From assembly GCA_024686215.1 (NCBI GenBank), contig JAIBDN010000004.1:1-64000 (forward strand): DNA of 64,000 bases, read 5' to 3'. This DNA is from Gammaproteobacteria bacterium. GTDB lineage: Bacteria > Pseudomonadota > Gammaproteobacteria > Pseudomonadales > Halieaceae. This document shows, one piece after another, positions 39,518 through 48,226 of this stretch; the stretch's first letter is position 1, and each line of letters opens with the position of its first letter. Made by a program: the position numbers and the translations under genes. The notes under the pieces are model-generated. The model was not told the DNA's origin. It was given only the letters and a program-made list of their open reading frames with translations, and ran no database searches.

Positions 39518-39539
39518 TATCATAGAGTTACAGTGTAAC
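39518..39539 (-). promoter_or_regulatory. Upstream palindrome and IHF-like site before nrtA
   Basis: GTTACAGTGTAAC (39527-39539) is a perfect 13-bp palindrome. TATCATAGAGTTA (39518-39530) matches the IHF consensus with one mismatch, within an AT-rich stretch next to the sigma-54 element. The activator that would bind is not identified; the dyad is not NtrC-like. Confidence 0.35.
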
Positions 39540-39623
39540 CAGGGTGGCATCAACGGTGACATCCAGTGCGCTCATACCCCCGCTCGCACCAAATCGAACC
39601 AGTTGTGCAGCACTGCGCACTGT

Positions 39624-40811
39624 TTACGGGCACAGCTGCATGTCGGGCCCCAGTTCCATACCTGGCTCCATCTCCCAGGCCTGCCGATGCTGGTTAAACG
39701 GTTTGTAATCACCGGCCGGAGACGCCAGGTCCAGGTGCCTGGCGGCTTCCCGGTAGAGGTCGGTGCGGTAGGTTTGCTGCACCAGGGACTTGATGTGCTC
39801 CTGGGACAGTGATTTCCCCAGCAGTTCACCCGCTTGCTGCATCAGCCACTCGCCGTCAGAGCGCCAGGGAAATCCCGCCTGAAATCGGCCAAATACGTGA
39901 AAGTGCGGCATATCGAGCGCCGGACCTCCCTTGGCCAGAACAAACTGACCACTCAGTGAAGGCCGCAATATTTCTACCGGGATATCCAGATAGCACGATT
40001 GCGCCAACATATGCGCACACTGATCCCTGTGCTCAGGTTCGGCCAGCCAACTGCAGGCCTCCATCAGGGCCAGGCGCAAGCGCAGGTGCGCACCCGGATG
40101 ATGCTGATGCCATTGCTGGGTTACGCCAAGCACCTTCTCAATAGCGTTATTCCAAATCTGGTATCCGGTGGCCTGTACTGTGCCCAGACCGGACTGCACC
40201 GCCATACTGTTCCATGGCTCACCCACGCAGAATCCGTCGATGACGCCACGTGAGAGGCTGTCCACCATCTGCTCCGGGGGCAACACGATGATGCGCACGT
40301 CGCGCTGCGGGTCAATACCGCCAGCTCGCAGCCACAACTGCAGCAGGAAAGTGTGGCAGGAAAAAGAGTGTGCTGAGGCAAACGTCAACTGGGATTTTTG
40401 CGGCTGCGACCTGAGGTACTCGCCCAGCCCCAGGGCCGTACTTCGGGCGCTTGACGATGCATCTCCACCATGCGCAGCAATGCCCGCAGACAGGCCAGGG
40501 CTCACTGTGACCGCGTTGCCGTTCAGGCTCAAGGCCAGGCCCGTGATCATGTCAGCGCGCATACCGCCCACGCCCAGGGTGGTTGCCAGGGGCAGTGGCG
40601 CCAGCATCTGCGCTGCGTCGAGCTCGCCAATCACCAGTTTGTCACGCAGGTTGGCCCAGGACACCTCGCGCTGCAGATTTACCTGCAGACCGTATTTCTC
40701 ATAGTAGCCACGCTCCTGTGCAACGATCAGCGGCGCGCTGTCGGTAAGACGCAGATAGCCAACCTTAAGTTGCACTTTCTCGGCGGCTGCCAGACGACGG
40801 GCGTCCATCAT
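39624..40811 (-). CDS. nasS: Cytoplasmic nitrate/nitrite sensor NasS (NrtA-like)
   Basis: 395 aa. The sequence parallels NrtA (LKVGYLRLTDSAPLIVAQERGYYEKYGL, LDAAQMLAPLPLATT, GLALSLNGNAVTVS, GFCVGEPWNSMAV) but lacks a signal peptide, so it should stay in the cytoplasm. In known NasS-NasT systems NasS binds nitrate and then frees NasT, which prevents termination in the nas leader. The start codons overlap the nasT stop, which suggests coupled translation and matched amounts of the two proteins. Confidence 0.9.
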   Translation of the reverse strand: MMDARRLAAAEKVQLKVGYLRLTDSAPLIVAQERGYYEKYGLQVNLQREVSWANLRDKLVIGELDAAQMLAPLPLATTLGVGGMRADMITGLALSLNGNAVTVSPGLSAGIAAHGGDASSSARSTALGLGEYLRSQPQKSQLTFASAHSFSCHTFLLQLWLRAGGIDPQRDVRIIVLPPEQMVDSLSRGVIDGFCVGEPWNSMAVQSGLGTVQATGYQIWNNAIEKVLGVTQQWHQHHPGAHLRLRLALMEACSWLAEPEHRDQCAHMLAQSCYLDIPVEILRPSLSGQFVLAKGGPALDMPHFHVFGRFQAGFPWRSDGEWLMQQAGELLGKSLSQEHIKSLVQQTYRTDLYREAARHLDLASPAGDYKPFNQHRQAWEMEPGMELGPDMQLCP

Positions 40812-41422
40812 GCCGGCCTCCTGCCGCTGACGGCTTTTTCCAGTATTGCGATAACATCCCCAGCGGTTTCGCCCAGGGTTTTGTTTTTGTCCATAGCAAG
40901 CTTCCTGAGAGTAGCGTAGGCCTCGTCTTCGGCGACACCATGCAGGTCCATCAACAGGCCCTTGGCTTTATCAATCGTCTTACGATCTGCCAACTGACGT
41001 CGCGTGTCATCCAATTGCTGCTTCAGCTCATTGAAAGCCGAGAATTGGGCGATTGCAATATCCACTGCGGCCCTCACGCGGGCCGGACTGATATCTTCCG
41101 CCTGGTAGGCAGTCACTCCCGCGCGGATGGCATCGCCTATAAAGTCCTGATCACCCGCTTCAGAGAACATAACCACGGGGCGCGGATTGTGCGAAGAGGC
41201 TATAGACAAACTTTCCAGAACATCGCGATCGGGAGAGTCCAGAGCAATGATAACCACATCGGGTTCCTGCTGCGCCATCTGATAGAGTAGCCCTGCAGCA
41301 GTGGAAATCACCAATAGAACGTCGAAGCCCACCTCCCGCAACCTGCTTTCAACCGCACTGGCACGCGCGCGATCATCATCCACGAGGATAACGCGAACCA
41401 GGGGGCTTACCTTAGATTTCAC
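40808..41422 (-). CDS. nasT: ANTAR-domain antitermination response regulator NasT
   Basis: 204 aa from GTG 41422, which has AAGGA six bases upstream; a TTG at 41452 would add ten residues. A receiver-like domain (about 10-120, VILVDDDRARASAVESRLREVGF) is followed by an ANTAR RNA-binding domain (about 130-195, LADRKTIDKAKGLLMDLHGVAEDEAYATLRKLAMDKNKTLGETAGDVI). It binds paired hexaloop hairpins in nascent nas mRNA. It overlaps nasS and is probably transcribed from the sigma-54 type promoter upstream. Confidence 0.93.
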   Translation of the reverse strand: MKSKVSPLVRVILVDDDRARASAVESRLREVGFDVLLVISTAAGLLYQMAQQEPDVVIIALDSPDRDVLESLSIASSHNPRPVVMFSEAGDQDFIGDAIRAGVTAYQAEDISPARVRAAVDIAIAQFSAFNELKQQLDDTRRQLADRKTIDKAKGLLMDLHGVAEDEAYATLRKLAMDKNKTLGETAGDVIAILEKAVSGRRPA

Positions 41423-41570
41423 ACATAATCCTTCGTCAGCAGATTTACGCAACTAATTCTGAATCAAAACCGGCGCCGTTTCCCTCCGCACCCAGCACCA
41501 CATGCCCCAGTGTTGGCTGGAGAACAACAGGCTTCTTTAACATAGATATAATTGGGGACAAAAACTCTAC

Positions 41571-41586
41571 TGCAAGCTTCGCGCCA
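41571..41586 (-). promoter_or_regulatory. Sigma-54 type promoter of nasT-nasS
   Basis: Minus strand TGGCGCG-AAGC-TTGCA. The spacing is exact, TTGCA is perfect and the -24 block has one change (A to G). It lies about 150 bp before the nasT GTG. The rest of the 380-bp gap from 41423 to 41805 holds the NtrC-like sites and nothing else I recognise. Confidence 0.7.
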
Positions 41587-41651
41587 AAATGGAAAAAGCG
41601 CTGATAGCACTGGTGCTCTTTAAGCAGCAGACGATTTACCTCGCTGCAGAA

Positions 41652-41687
41652 GAACCATGCTGGTGCAAGGACGCACCGCTTTGGTGA
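41652..41687 (-). promoter_or_regulatory. Two tandem NtrC-like binding sites upstream of nasT
   Basis: GAACC-N5-GGTGC (41652-41666) and GCACC-N5-GGTGA (41673-41687) each match the NtrC dyad GCACC-N5-GGTGC with one mismatch. Their centres are 21 bp apart, two helical turns, and they lie about 65-100 bp upstream of the sigma-54 element, as enhancer sites do. Confidence 0.6.
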
Positions 41688-41805
41688 TCATGGGCGACTC
41701 TTATCGCGGCAGGGATGCCCGGACACTAACCGTCAAGGGAGTTGCAGTTGCAGGCGTAGACCATGGCCACTGGATACGCCAGGCCGGCCAGGAGTAGTGT
41801 TGTAC

Positions 41806-43209
41806 TCAGATAACGATACTCTGCCCACGTGACGGAATTTCGACCTGTAAACCACATTCGCGCCACAAGCGCTGCGCCAAACCATCCTGGGCCCGCGGTT
41901 CGCCATGTACCAAAACCGTTCGCGCCGGGGGTGAAAAACCGGCGACCCAATTCACTAGTTCACTTTGTCCGGCGTGCGCAGAGAGCCCACCCAGCGTTTC
42001 TATTCGCGCCTTAACCACATACTCCTCGCCAAACATCCGAATGGAATGCGCGCCGTCGACCAGTCTGCGACCCAGTGTTCCCTGGGCCTGGTAACCAGTA
42101 AAAATAAGGGTGTTGCGATCGTCCCAGATGCGCTGCTTGAAATGATGGCGGATGCGGCCGCCAGTGCACATACCGCTGCCGGCAATGATAATCGCACCGC
42201 CCTTGATGCGATTGATAGCCATGGACTCCTCGGTACCCTGCGTCAGGTTCAGCGTGGGCAGGAATTTTTCCAGCGAGTTTTTGTGCACATCACTAAGCTG
42301 GCGTACACCATCATCATCCAGCATCTCGAGCCAGCGATCGTATACCCGGGTTACCGCAATGGCCATGGGACTATCGAGAAAGACTTCCCAGTTGTCCAAT
42401 TCACCCTGGTGATGCAGACACCCCAGGTGAAACAGGATGTCCTGGGTGCGACCCACGGCGAATGAGGGGATCATCACCGATCCGCCACGCCGCCAGGTCT
42501 CCTTTAACACCTCGCGCAGTTGTGCCAGAGAATCCTGCTCGCCACGGTGTTCACGATCGCCGTAAGTACTCTCAACTAGCAGCACATCCGCTTTATCCAA
42601 CTTCGCCGGCTCGTTCATCAACGCTGAATCGCGTTTACCCAGGTCACCGGAAAACACCAGGGTCTTGTGTGCACCCTTTTCACTGATCTTTATTTCAATG
42701 ATAGACGAGCCAAGAATATGACCCGCGTCGTGAAAACGCAGGGTCACGCTGTCGCCAAGCGCGACATCTTCCTCATAGCGGTGGCCCTGGCATAGTTTCA
42801 ACACGCCCTGCACATCGTCCATATCGAATGCGGGCTCCATAAGCGGCCTACCGCGCCGCGCGCTGCGGATATTATTTCGCTCCAGGTCACGCAGGTACAA
42901 ACCTACCGAGTCATTGAGCATCACATCCAATAATTCCGCGGTAGCCTGGGTACAGATCACGGGACCGGCAAAACCCTCATGAAACAATTTTGGCAATAGC
43001 CCGGAGTGATCCAGGTGTGCATGCGACAGGACCACGGCATCGATATCGGCCGGGTCAAACTCAAACTGTTCATCCTGGATACGCTGTACCGCGTCGCCCC
43101 CCTGGTGCATACCGCAATCCAGCAGAACACGGCCTCCTCCCAGGGTTTCCAATAAATGGCAGGACCCAGTCACCTCCTGGGCTGCGCCGAGAAAGGTCAG
43201 AGTCGCCAT
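41806..43209 (-). CDS. Metallo-beta-lactamase/beta-CASP ribonuclease-like protein
   Basis: 467 aa. MATLTFLGAAQEVTGSCHLLE, the metal motif SHAHLDHSG, HDAGHILGSS, FSGDLGKRDSAL, and the beta-CASP and C-terminal RMMBL segments (IPSFAVGRTQ, IAGSGMCTGGRIRHH, LSAHAGQSEL, VLVHGEPRAQ) place it with YSH1/CPSF-like proteins, thought to cut RNA. It overlaps the psiE-like gene upstream by one base (TAATG), which suggests coupling. Confidence 0.93.
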   Translation of the reverse strand: MATLTFLGAAQEVTGSCHLLETLGGGRVLLDCGMHQGGDAVQRIQDEQFEFDPADIDAVVLSHAHLDHSGLLPKLFHEGFAGPVICTQATAELLDVMLNDSVGLYLRDLERNNIRSARRGRPLMEPAFDMDDVQGVLKLCQGHRYEEDVALGDSVTLRFHDAGHILGSSIIEIKISEKGAHKTLVFSGDLGKRDSALMNEPAKLDKADVLLVESTYGDREHRGEQDSLAQLREVLKETWRRGGSVMIPSFAVGRTQDILFHLGCLHHQGELDNWEVFLDSPMAIAVTRVYDRWLEMLDDDGVRQLSDVHKNSLEKFLPTLNLTQGTEESMAINRIKGGAIIIAGSGMCTGGRIRHHFKQRIWDDRNTLIFTGYQAQGTLGRRLVDGAHSIRMFGEEYVVKARIETLGGLSAHAGQSELVNWVAGFSPPARTVLVHGEPRAQDGLAQRLWRECGLQVEIPSRGQSIVI

Positions 43210-43718
43210 TAGAGAGAGGACTCGTCATCTATCTCATGACCATTGGTCATGGTCTTGTTGGTTTTGCCGACCAGCCAATAAGCTATGCCTAGAGCCAAAA
43301 CGACCGACGCGATAGCAAAGACATAAATGGACGTGGTACTGGCCAGGTCCAGCACGATGACTTTCCGCGCAATGGCCATCAATGCGGTACCTATTACCAG
43401 CTTGATAGGCAGGGTATTTGACCCCAGATACAAACGGATATTGATAAATATTTCGATGGCAATCAGCACAACCATGAAGGCACCGAATATTTTGAAAATA
43501 TCACTGACATTGAGCAACATTACGGGCGGAGTGCTGAGCCGCGAATACAGCACGTAGCACACATCGGCCACGCCCAGAATAATAACCACGACCATTAGCA
43601 CTGCTAGCAACTTTACGCAGATCCGTATAACAATGTGCAAGAACCTGATTAAAGGATCGTGGTGTTCAACGGAAAGTTCCTCATGCATTCCGCCGCCATG
43701 ATGATCTCCATAAGCCAT
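43209..43718 (-). CDS. psiE: PsiE family membrane protein
   Basis: 169 aa with four predicted helices (about 31-55, 70-90, 105-125, 133-152) and the PsiE-like FLHIVIRICVKLLAVLMVVVIILGVADV start and ARKVIVLDL segment. PsiE is phosphate-starvation inducible in E. coli but its function is unknown. A His-rich N-terminus (YGDHHGGGMHEELSVEHHD) may bind metal. No Pho box is evident upstream. Confidence 0.85.
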   Translation of the reverse strand: MAYGDHHGGGMHEELSVEHHDPLIRFLHIVIRICVKLLAVLMVVVIILGVADVCYVLYSRLSTPPVMLLNVSDIFKIFGAFMVVLIAIEIFINIRLYLGSNTLPIKLVIGTALMAIARKVIVLDLASTTSIYVFAIASVVLALGIAYWLVGKTNKTMTNGHEIDDESSL

Positions 43719-43822
43719 TAGTCGTTCCTGCCTTGTATTTTATTGCTACCAAGAGCATAGAAAATACTTGTATTTTACTTCCACGGCAAGGCGCTATAGA
43801 GCGGATGTATAAGGGAATGGAA

Positions 43823-44299
43823 CTAGCTGGGGTCCTGGTAATGCTCGCCGTTGAAGCCACGGTACTGCATAAAGCGTATCCGACGCGCTTTTTCTTTTAT
43901 ATCTGCCGCCGGCGTCTCACCAAATTTCTTACTCATCACTTCCTCCGCCAATGCATACCAGTCTATTTCTACACGCTCAAAAGCATTACTGACTTCCGCC
44001 CCTGAAAGACCTTTTTCCCGCATCTCGTGGCGAACCCTGCGTGGGCCATAGCCTCTGGCACTGCGCTGCCGTATAAAGCTATCGGCATAACGCTCATCGC
44101 TTTGCAGATTGTCATCTTTAAGACGTTGCAGTTCACTCTCAATCAACTCTTCATCATCAAAACGCCGCTTGAGTTTTCGGCGTAATTCTACCAGGGAGTG
44201 CTCTCGACGCGCCAAATGGTCCATCGCTGCAATACGGACCTCTACAGGCTTAATTGCAGTGAGCTGTTGTAACTCGGAAGATGAATAACTGTCAGGCAT
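43823..44299 (-). CDS. recX: Regulatory protein RecX
   Basis: 158 aa. Three-helix RecX repeats with LARREHSLVELRRKLKRRFDDEELIE, YADSFIRQRSARGYGPRRVRHEMREKGLS and YRGFNGEHY are typical. RecX limits RecA filaments. It lies downstream of recA, across a strong terminator whose U-tract ends a few bases before the recX ATG, so expression depends on readthrough. No Shine-Dalgarno sequence is visible. Confidence 0.95.
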   Translation of the reverse strand: MPDSYSSSELQQLTAIKPVEVRIAAMDHLARREHSLVELRRKLKRRFDDEELIESELQRLKDDNLQSDERYADSFIRQRSARGYGPRRVRHEMREKGLSGAEVSNAFERVEIDWYALAEEVMSKKFGETPAADIKEKARRIRFMQYRGFNGEHYQDPS

Positions 44300-44300
44300 A

Positions 44301-44353
44301 TAAAAATAAGGCGCCGGGTGTGAGAGTGGGATAAGTGGACTCCCGGCGCCTTA
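44301..44353 (-). terminator. Intrinsic terminator/attenuator between recA and recX
   Basis: A perfect 12-bp inverted repeat, TAAGGCGCCGGG (44307-44318) with CCCGGCGCCTTA (44342-44353), closes a 23-nt loop; on the minus strand it is followed by TTTTT and then the recX ATG. Confidence 0.88.
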
Positions 44354-44390
44354 TGGAGAAACTCAATAGGAGTTCATACATAGAGAAGGC

Positions 44391-45431
44391 TTATGCCTTC
44401 TCGGATTTTGCTTCTTCAGCTTCTTCTTCTCCTTCAGCTTTAGGCGGGCTGAGCGTCTGTTCACGGATCGCCAGTTCAATCTCACTGGCCACAGCTGGGT
44501 TAGCTTCCAAAAACTTGGCGGCATTGGCTTTTCCCTGCCCGATTTTGTCGCCTTTGTAGGCATACCAGGCGCCAGCTTTGTCTACCAGGTTCAACTTCAC
44601 ACCCCAGTCAATGACCTCACCCATGCGGTAGATACCCTTGCCATACATAATTTGAAACTCGGCCTGCTTAAACGGTGGCGCGACCTTGTTCTTCACTACC
44701 TTAACCCGGGTTTCGTTGCCGATCACCTCGTCGCCATCTTTTACCGCACCTATACGGCGAATATCCAAACGCACTGAGGAATAGAATTTCAATGCATTAC
44801 CACCGGTAGTGGTTTCAGGGCTGCCAAACATAACGCCTATTTTCATTCTGATCTGGTTAATAAAGATAACCAATACGTTATTGTTCTTGATATTTCCGGT
44901 CAGTTTACGCATCGCTTGCGACATCATTCGCGCCGCCAGGCCCACGTGTGAATCGCCAATATCACCTTCGATTTCTGCCTTTGGCACTAATGCCGCGACT
45001 GAGTCAATGACGACGACATCTACAGCACCCGAGCGGGTCAACATATCGCAGATCTCGAGAGCCTGTTCGCCGGTATCGGGCTGGGACACTATCAACTCAT
45101 CGATATCGACACCCAGCTTCTCAGCGTAAATCGGATCCAGTGCGTGCTCGGCATCAATGAAGGCGCAGACTTTGCCCGTTTTTTGTGCTTCGGCGATAGC
45201 ACTGAGGGTTAGCGTCGTCTTGCCAGAAGATTCCGGGCCATAGATTTCGCAAATTCGCCCATACGGCAAACCACCTATTCCCAGTGCAACATCCAGGCCC
45301 AACGAACCCGTGGATACATTGTCGATATCCAGCGCACTGCGGTCCCCCATTTTCATGATAGAACCCTTACCAAACTGACGTTCAATTTGGCTGAGTGCGG
45401 CTTCCAGTGCTTTTTCTTTGTTGGCGTCCAT
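44391..45431 (-). CDS. recA: Recombinase RecA
   Basis: 346 aa. Walker [12 protein letters not shown] (about 66-76), the [39 protein letters not shown] block including DNA loop 1, and loop 2 [19 protein letters not shown] are near invariant. The acidic C-terminus ([14 protein letters not shown]) is usual. RecA drives homologous recombination and LexA cleavage. A LexA box lies 34 bp upstream of the start. Confidence 0.99.
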   Translation of the reverse strand: MDANKEKALEAALSQIERQFGKGSIMKMGDRSALDIDNVSTGSLGLDVALGIGGLPYGRICEIYGPESSGKTTLTLSAIAEAQKTGKVCAFIDAEHALDPIYAEKLGVDIDELIVSQPDTGEQALEICDMLTRSGAVDVVVIDSVAALVPKAEIEGDIGDSHVGLAARMMSQAMRKLTGNIKNNNVLVIFINQIRMKIGVMFGSPETTTGGNALKFYSSVRLDIRRIGAVKDGDEVIGNETRVKVVKNKVAPPFKQAEFQIMYGKGIYRMGEVIDWGVKLNLVDKAGAWYAYKGDKIGQGKANAAKFLEANPAVASEIELAIREQTLSPPKAEGEEEAEEAKSEKA

Positions 45432-45464
45432 AATCTTTGCTCCCCTGGCTATACAGTAAAACTA

Positions 45465-45480
45465 CTGTATATATACTCAG
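45465..45480 (-). promoter_or_regulatory. LexA (SOS) box upstream of recA
   Basis: CTGT-N8-TCAG (45465-45480) matches the CTGT-N8-ACAG consensus with one mismatch and an alternating AT core. TACAGT/ACTGTA (45453-45470) forms a second, overlapping dyad. Confidence 0.8.
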
Positions 45481-45588
45481 TGGTTTGAAAACGAAATGCA
45501 AGCCCCAAAAGCAATTAATTCCGGTCATACGCGAAGGGCATTGAAAACCCGCCTGAATTGGCGACAGGTCTGCCTAGATCTCGCCGCT

Positions 45589-46632
45589 CTAGCTAACTAC
45601 CGTACTGCCGTCGTCGGCTACCGCGTAGAACAAGCAGTCGGCTTCGGCTATCGCCGCGTTATTGGTAATCATGAACAACTTCAGCGGCTGGGCCGGGTAA
45701 AGTTTGCCCTGCTCTATGCGCACCAGACGCGTCACCGCACAGCGACCCCCTGCATCCAGTGCCGTGAACAGGTCGCGCTCCTGACCATCGGCCCAACCGA
45801 GCAATGTATCTGGCGTCACGCCACCAAAGTTATGGTGCTCAATATCCAGCCTGAGCGTTATATCGTAATTGTTATGCGGCTCGTCGGCATACGTCAGGGT
45901 TACGTAATCGTTCAATTCCAGGCGGATCGGGTCGCATAACAATTCCAGGCCCCAGTCGGTATCCGTCTCATCCAGTACATGGCTGGCGGCGAAATAGCGA
46001 CACAGACCCTCGTAGGCCAATTCGTGTGCCTCTTCGTCCAGGCGGCCGCCCACCTCCACGGTAACCGTGGGATAGCTGTGTTCGCTGATATCCATCAGCG
46101 CGCCCAGATCCAGGCGGGAGACAATCAGGCGCTGCGTAAATATGGATACCAGCGCATCGTGCTGGCGATCCATATGCGTACACACACCAAAAGAAGGCCC
46201 CGAGCCGGATGTATTATGCATATCCACCACAGCCTCAGGATGGTGCATGCGCAGGATCTCCAGAATCTCTTCCGCCAGTGCGCCCTGGGCATCCTCGAAA
46301 GGTGGCCGAAAACAGCGATTGAGATCCCTGGCCCGGGGCAGCATGCGATGGCTGAACAACGGGGCTTCCAATGCGGCTGCCACCGACGCGACAATGCACA
46401 CAACATTGACCGCCGGGCGCTCTGCGCTCTTCAGCCAGCGATGCAAGGCCATGGCGCCAGAAGGCTCATTACCGTGCAACAGGGTAACCAGGGCGCGGCA
46501 TCTGGTGTCGTCATCGCCGCTGACAAAGAAGCACGTCGGCCCATCCAGCAGGCGCAGGAACTCCTCCACATTATTACCGATGTCGGTCGCCAGCGGATCG
46601 CGGATAAATTTAAATCGTCTCATAGGGGCCAC
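45589..46632 (-). CDS. Succinylglutamate desuccinylase/aspartoacylase family protein
   Basis: 347 aa. The zinc-hydrolase pattern LLHGNEPSGAMALHRWL (His and Glu ligands), RDLNRCFRP, and VVDMHNTSGSGPSFG (His ligand) fits the AstE/AspA (M14-like) family, which cleaves N-acyl amino acids or amides. No other arginine-succinyl-transferase genes are nearby, so it is unlikely to be AstE proper. It overlaps the GCS2-like ligase upstream by 13 bp, so the two are co-expressed. Confidence 0.88.
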   Translation of the reverse strand: MAPMRRFKFIRDPLATDIGNNVEEFLRLLDGPTCFFVSGDDDTRCRALVTLLHGNEPSGAMALHRWLKSAERPAVNVVCIVASVAAALEAPLFSHRMLPRARDLNRCFRPPFEDAQGALAEEILEILRMHHPEAVVDMHNTSGSGPSFGVCTHMDRQHDALVSIFTQRLIVSRLDLGALMDISEHSYPTVTVEVGGRLDEEAHELAYEGLCRYFAASHVLDETDTDWGLELLCDPIRLELNDYVTLTYADEPHNNYDITLRLDIEHHNFGGVTPDTLLGWADGQERDLFTALDAGGRCAVTRLVRIEQGKLYPAQPLKLFMITNNAAIAEADCLFYAVADDGSTVVS

Positions 46633-48107
46633 TCCGCCACAGGCAGGTTTTCTGTACTGTGGACAATAAATTCCTCCAGCAGTTGATGCAACGCCGCTTG
46701 CAACGGCATCCCCTGCTTCAGCTTTGCCAAACGCCTTTGCTGCCAGACTGCACCGGTCTGGCGACGCTCCAGGCGCGTTTCAATTATCTGCAGGTAACGT
46801 GCTGACTCCTCACTGGATATACCCAGATTCGCCAGCCCCTGATACGCCACTGGCAACAGCTTTTCAATCACCTTGCAAATCGACTGCTCGTGATAGCCGG
46901 ACTGCCCCAGCTCCGGCCACACCAGCCTGGCGTCCAGACCATACTGCGCCGCGCGGTAAAAATTGTACTCCGCCATGGCAAAGGGAAGCGCCGGTAACAA
47001 CTCACTGAGCTGCTCACGAATACCCTCGGCAAGGCCGATCAAAAAGGCGGCATTAGCCACCATATCCACAGCTGTGGGTCCCGCGGGCAGGGCACGCATT
47101 TCAATGCGCAGCATGCCACCATCGGCATCGTCGTAAATGGGGCGATTCCACAACCAGACTGTACTCTGGTGCAGGCGCAATTCGGCCAGCGAGGGTGTTC
47201 GCCCGGCGGCTATTTCCTGGGCGGGAGATTGTGGCGCACAGATCGGCAATAGCGGCGGGTAAATACGCACCACCTCGCGAAACAGCTCACCGGCTCCACG
47301 CCGGGCCCACCCCTGGCCGAAGCTCACCCGGGCCGGTTCGTTCCAGCTGTAGCGATCCACTCGCCGGGTATCGATAGATTGCTTGAACAAGGGAATGCGC
47401 GTCTCATGCCACAGGGAGTGACCGAACAGCGTCGGCGAATTCGCCGACAGTGCCAGCGCCAGGGGCGTCATCAGTTGGATTGCATTAAAACTGTCGGCGT
47501 AATCTTCCGGGTTAACCCGGTAGTGCACCTGAAAAGAGGTATTGGCGCCCTCCAGGGTAATGTCTTCCATCTCCAGTTGCAGCGGGTCCTCGCCATTAAT
47601 ATCAATATTGAAGCGCCCGCCACGTCGCTGTATCAATTGCGCCACCAGGGCATGGTAGCGGCGGCGATCAGTAATGCAGTGGGCACCAAAATCCGCATGG
47701 CGCAGCGTTGGCAAAATCCCGATGGGAACAATGCGCCCACCGTGCCCCGACGCTACCGCACGCAGTTTTCGCAAACGCTGCAGAATTTCGCTCTCGGTGC
47801 TCGCAAACGGCTGGGCGTCAAAGGCATACGGAGAGAGATTATATTCGAGGTTATAGCGGTTCAGCTCGAGAGTGAGCTGCGGGTCACCGGCATCAGCCAG
47901 AATTTCCTGGTTGGCATACAGAGGCATGCCCTGTGCATCGACAATATACACTTCCAACTCGGCACCCAACGAGCGCGGGCCACAGCCGAAACCTGGAACG
48001 TTGGCCAGCTCTGCCAAGGCACCGAGATTCTCCTCCAGCCTGGCCTGAAAAGCCTGGTAGTCGGCGGAGCTAAACCGGGTTCTGTCAATTTCTATGCCCA
48101 TAGGCAC
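46620..48107 (-). CDS. GCS2-type glutamate-cysteine ligase-like carboxylate-amine ligase
   Basis: 495 aa. SLGAELEVYIVD, TLELNRYNLEYNLSPYAF, DINGEDPLQLEMEDITLEGANTSFQVHYRVNP and MRIEMRALPAGPTAVDMVANAAFLIGLAEG follow the GCS2/YbdK superfamily of ATP-dependent ligases that join a glutamate-like carboxylate to an amine or cysteine. It could make gamma-glutamylcysteine or another gamma-glutamyl amide; sequence does not decide. It ends inside the start of the AstE-like gene. Confidence 0.82.
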   Translation of the reverse strand: MPMGIEIDRTRFSSADYQAFQARLEENLGALAELANVPGFGCGPRSLGAELEVYIVDAQGMPLYANQEILADAGDPQLTLELNRYNLEYNLSPYAFDAQPFASTESEILQRLRKLRAVASGHGGRIVPIGILPTLRHADFGAHCITDRRRYHALVAQLIQRRGGRFNIDINGEDPLQLEMEDITLEGANTSFQVHYRVNPEDYADSFNAIQLMTPLALALSANSPTLFGHSLWHETRIPLFKQSIDTRRVDRYSWNEPARVSFGQGWARRGAGELFREVVRIYPPLLPICAPQSPAQEIAAGRTPSLAELRLHQSTVWLWNRPIYDDADGGMLRIEMRALPAGPTAVDMVANAAFLIGLAEGIREQLSELLPALPFAMAEYNFYRAAQYGLDARLVWPELGQSGYHEQSICKVIEKLLPVAYQGLANLGISSEESARYLQIIETRLERRQTGAVWQQRRLAKLKQGMPLQAALHQLLEEFIVHSTENLPVAEWPL

Positions 48108-48226
48108 CCATTGTGGTTGCTCTGCTCCGTGTGGTTATTGATATAGATCGTGTCCGGAGCAAAATTCCCTGTTAGCCGTAGTCTGGCGCTTTAGCCGCAT
48201 AATTGCGAGCGGTGCAGAGCACACCG

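Noticed and set aside
41606-41617. AGCAC-TG-GTGCT dyad as a third NtrC site
   Set aside because: The half-sites are two bases apart rather than five, which does not fit NtrC.
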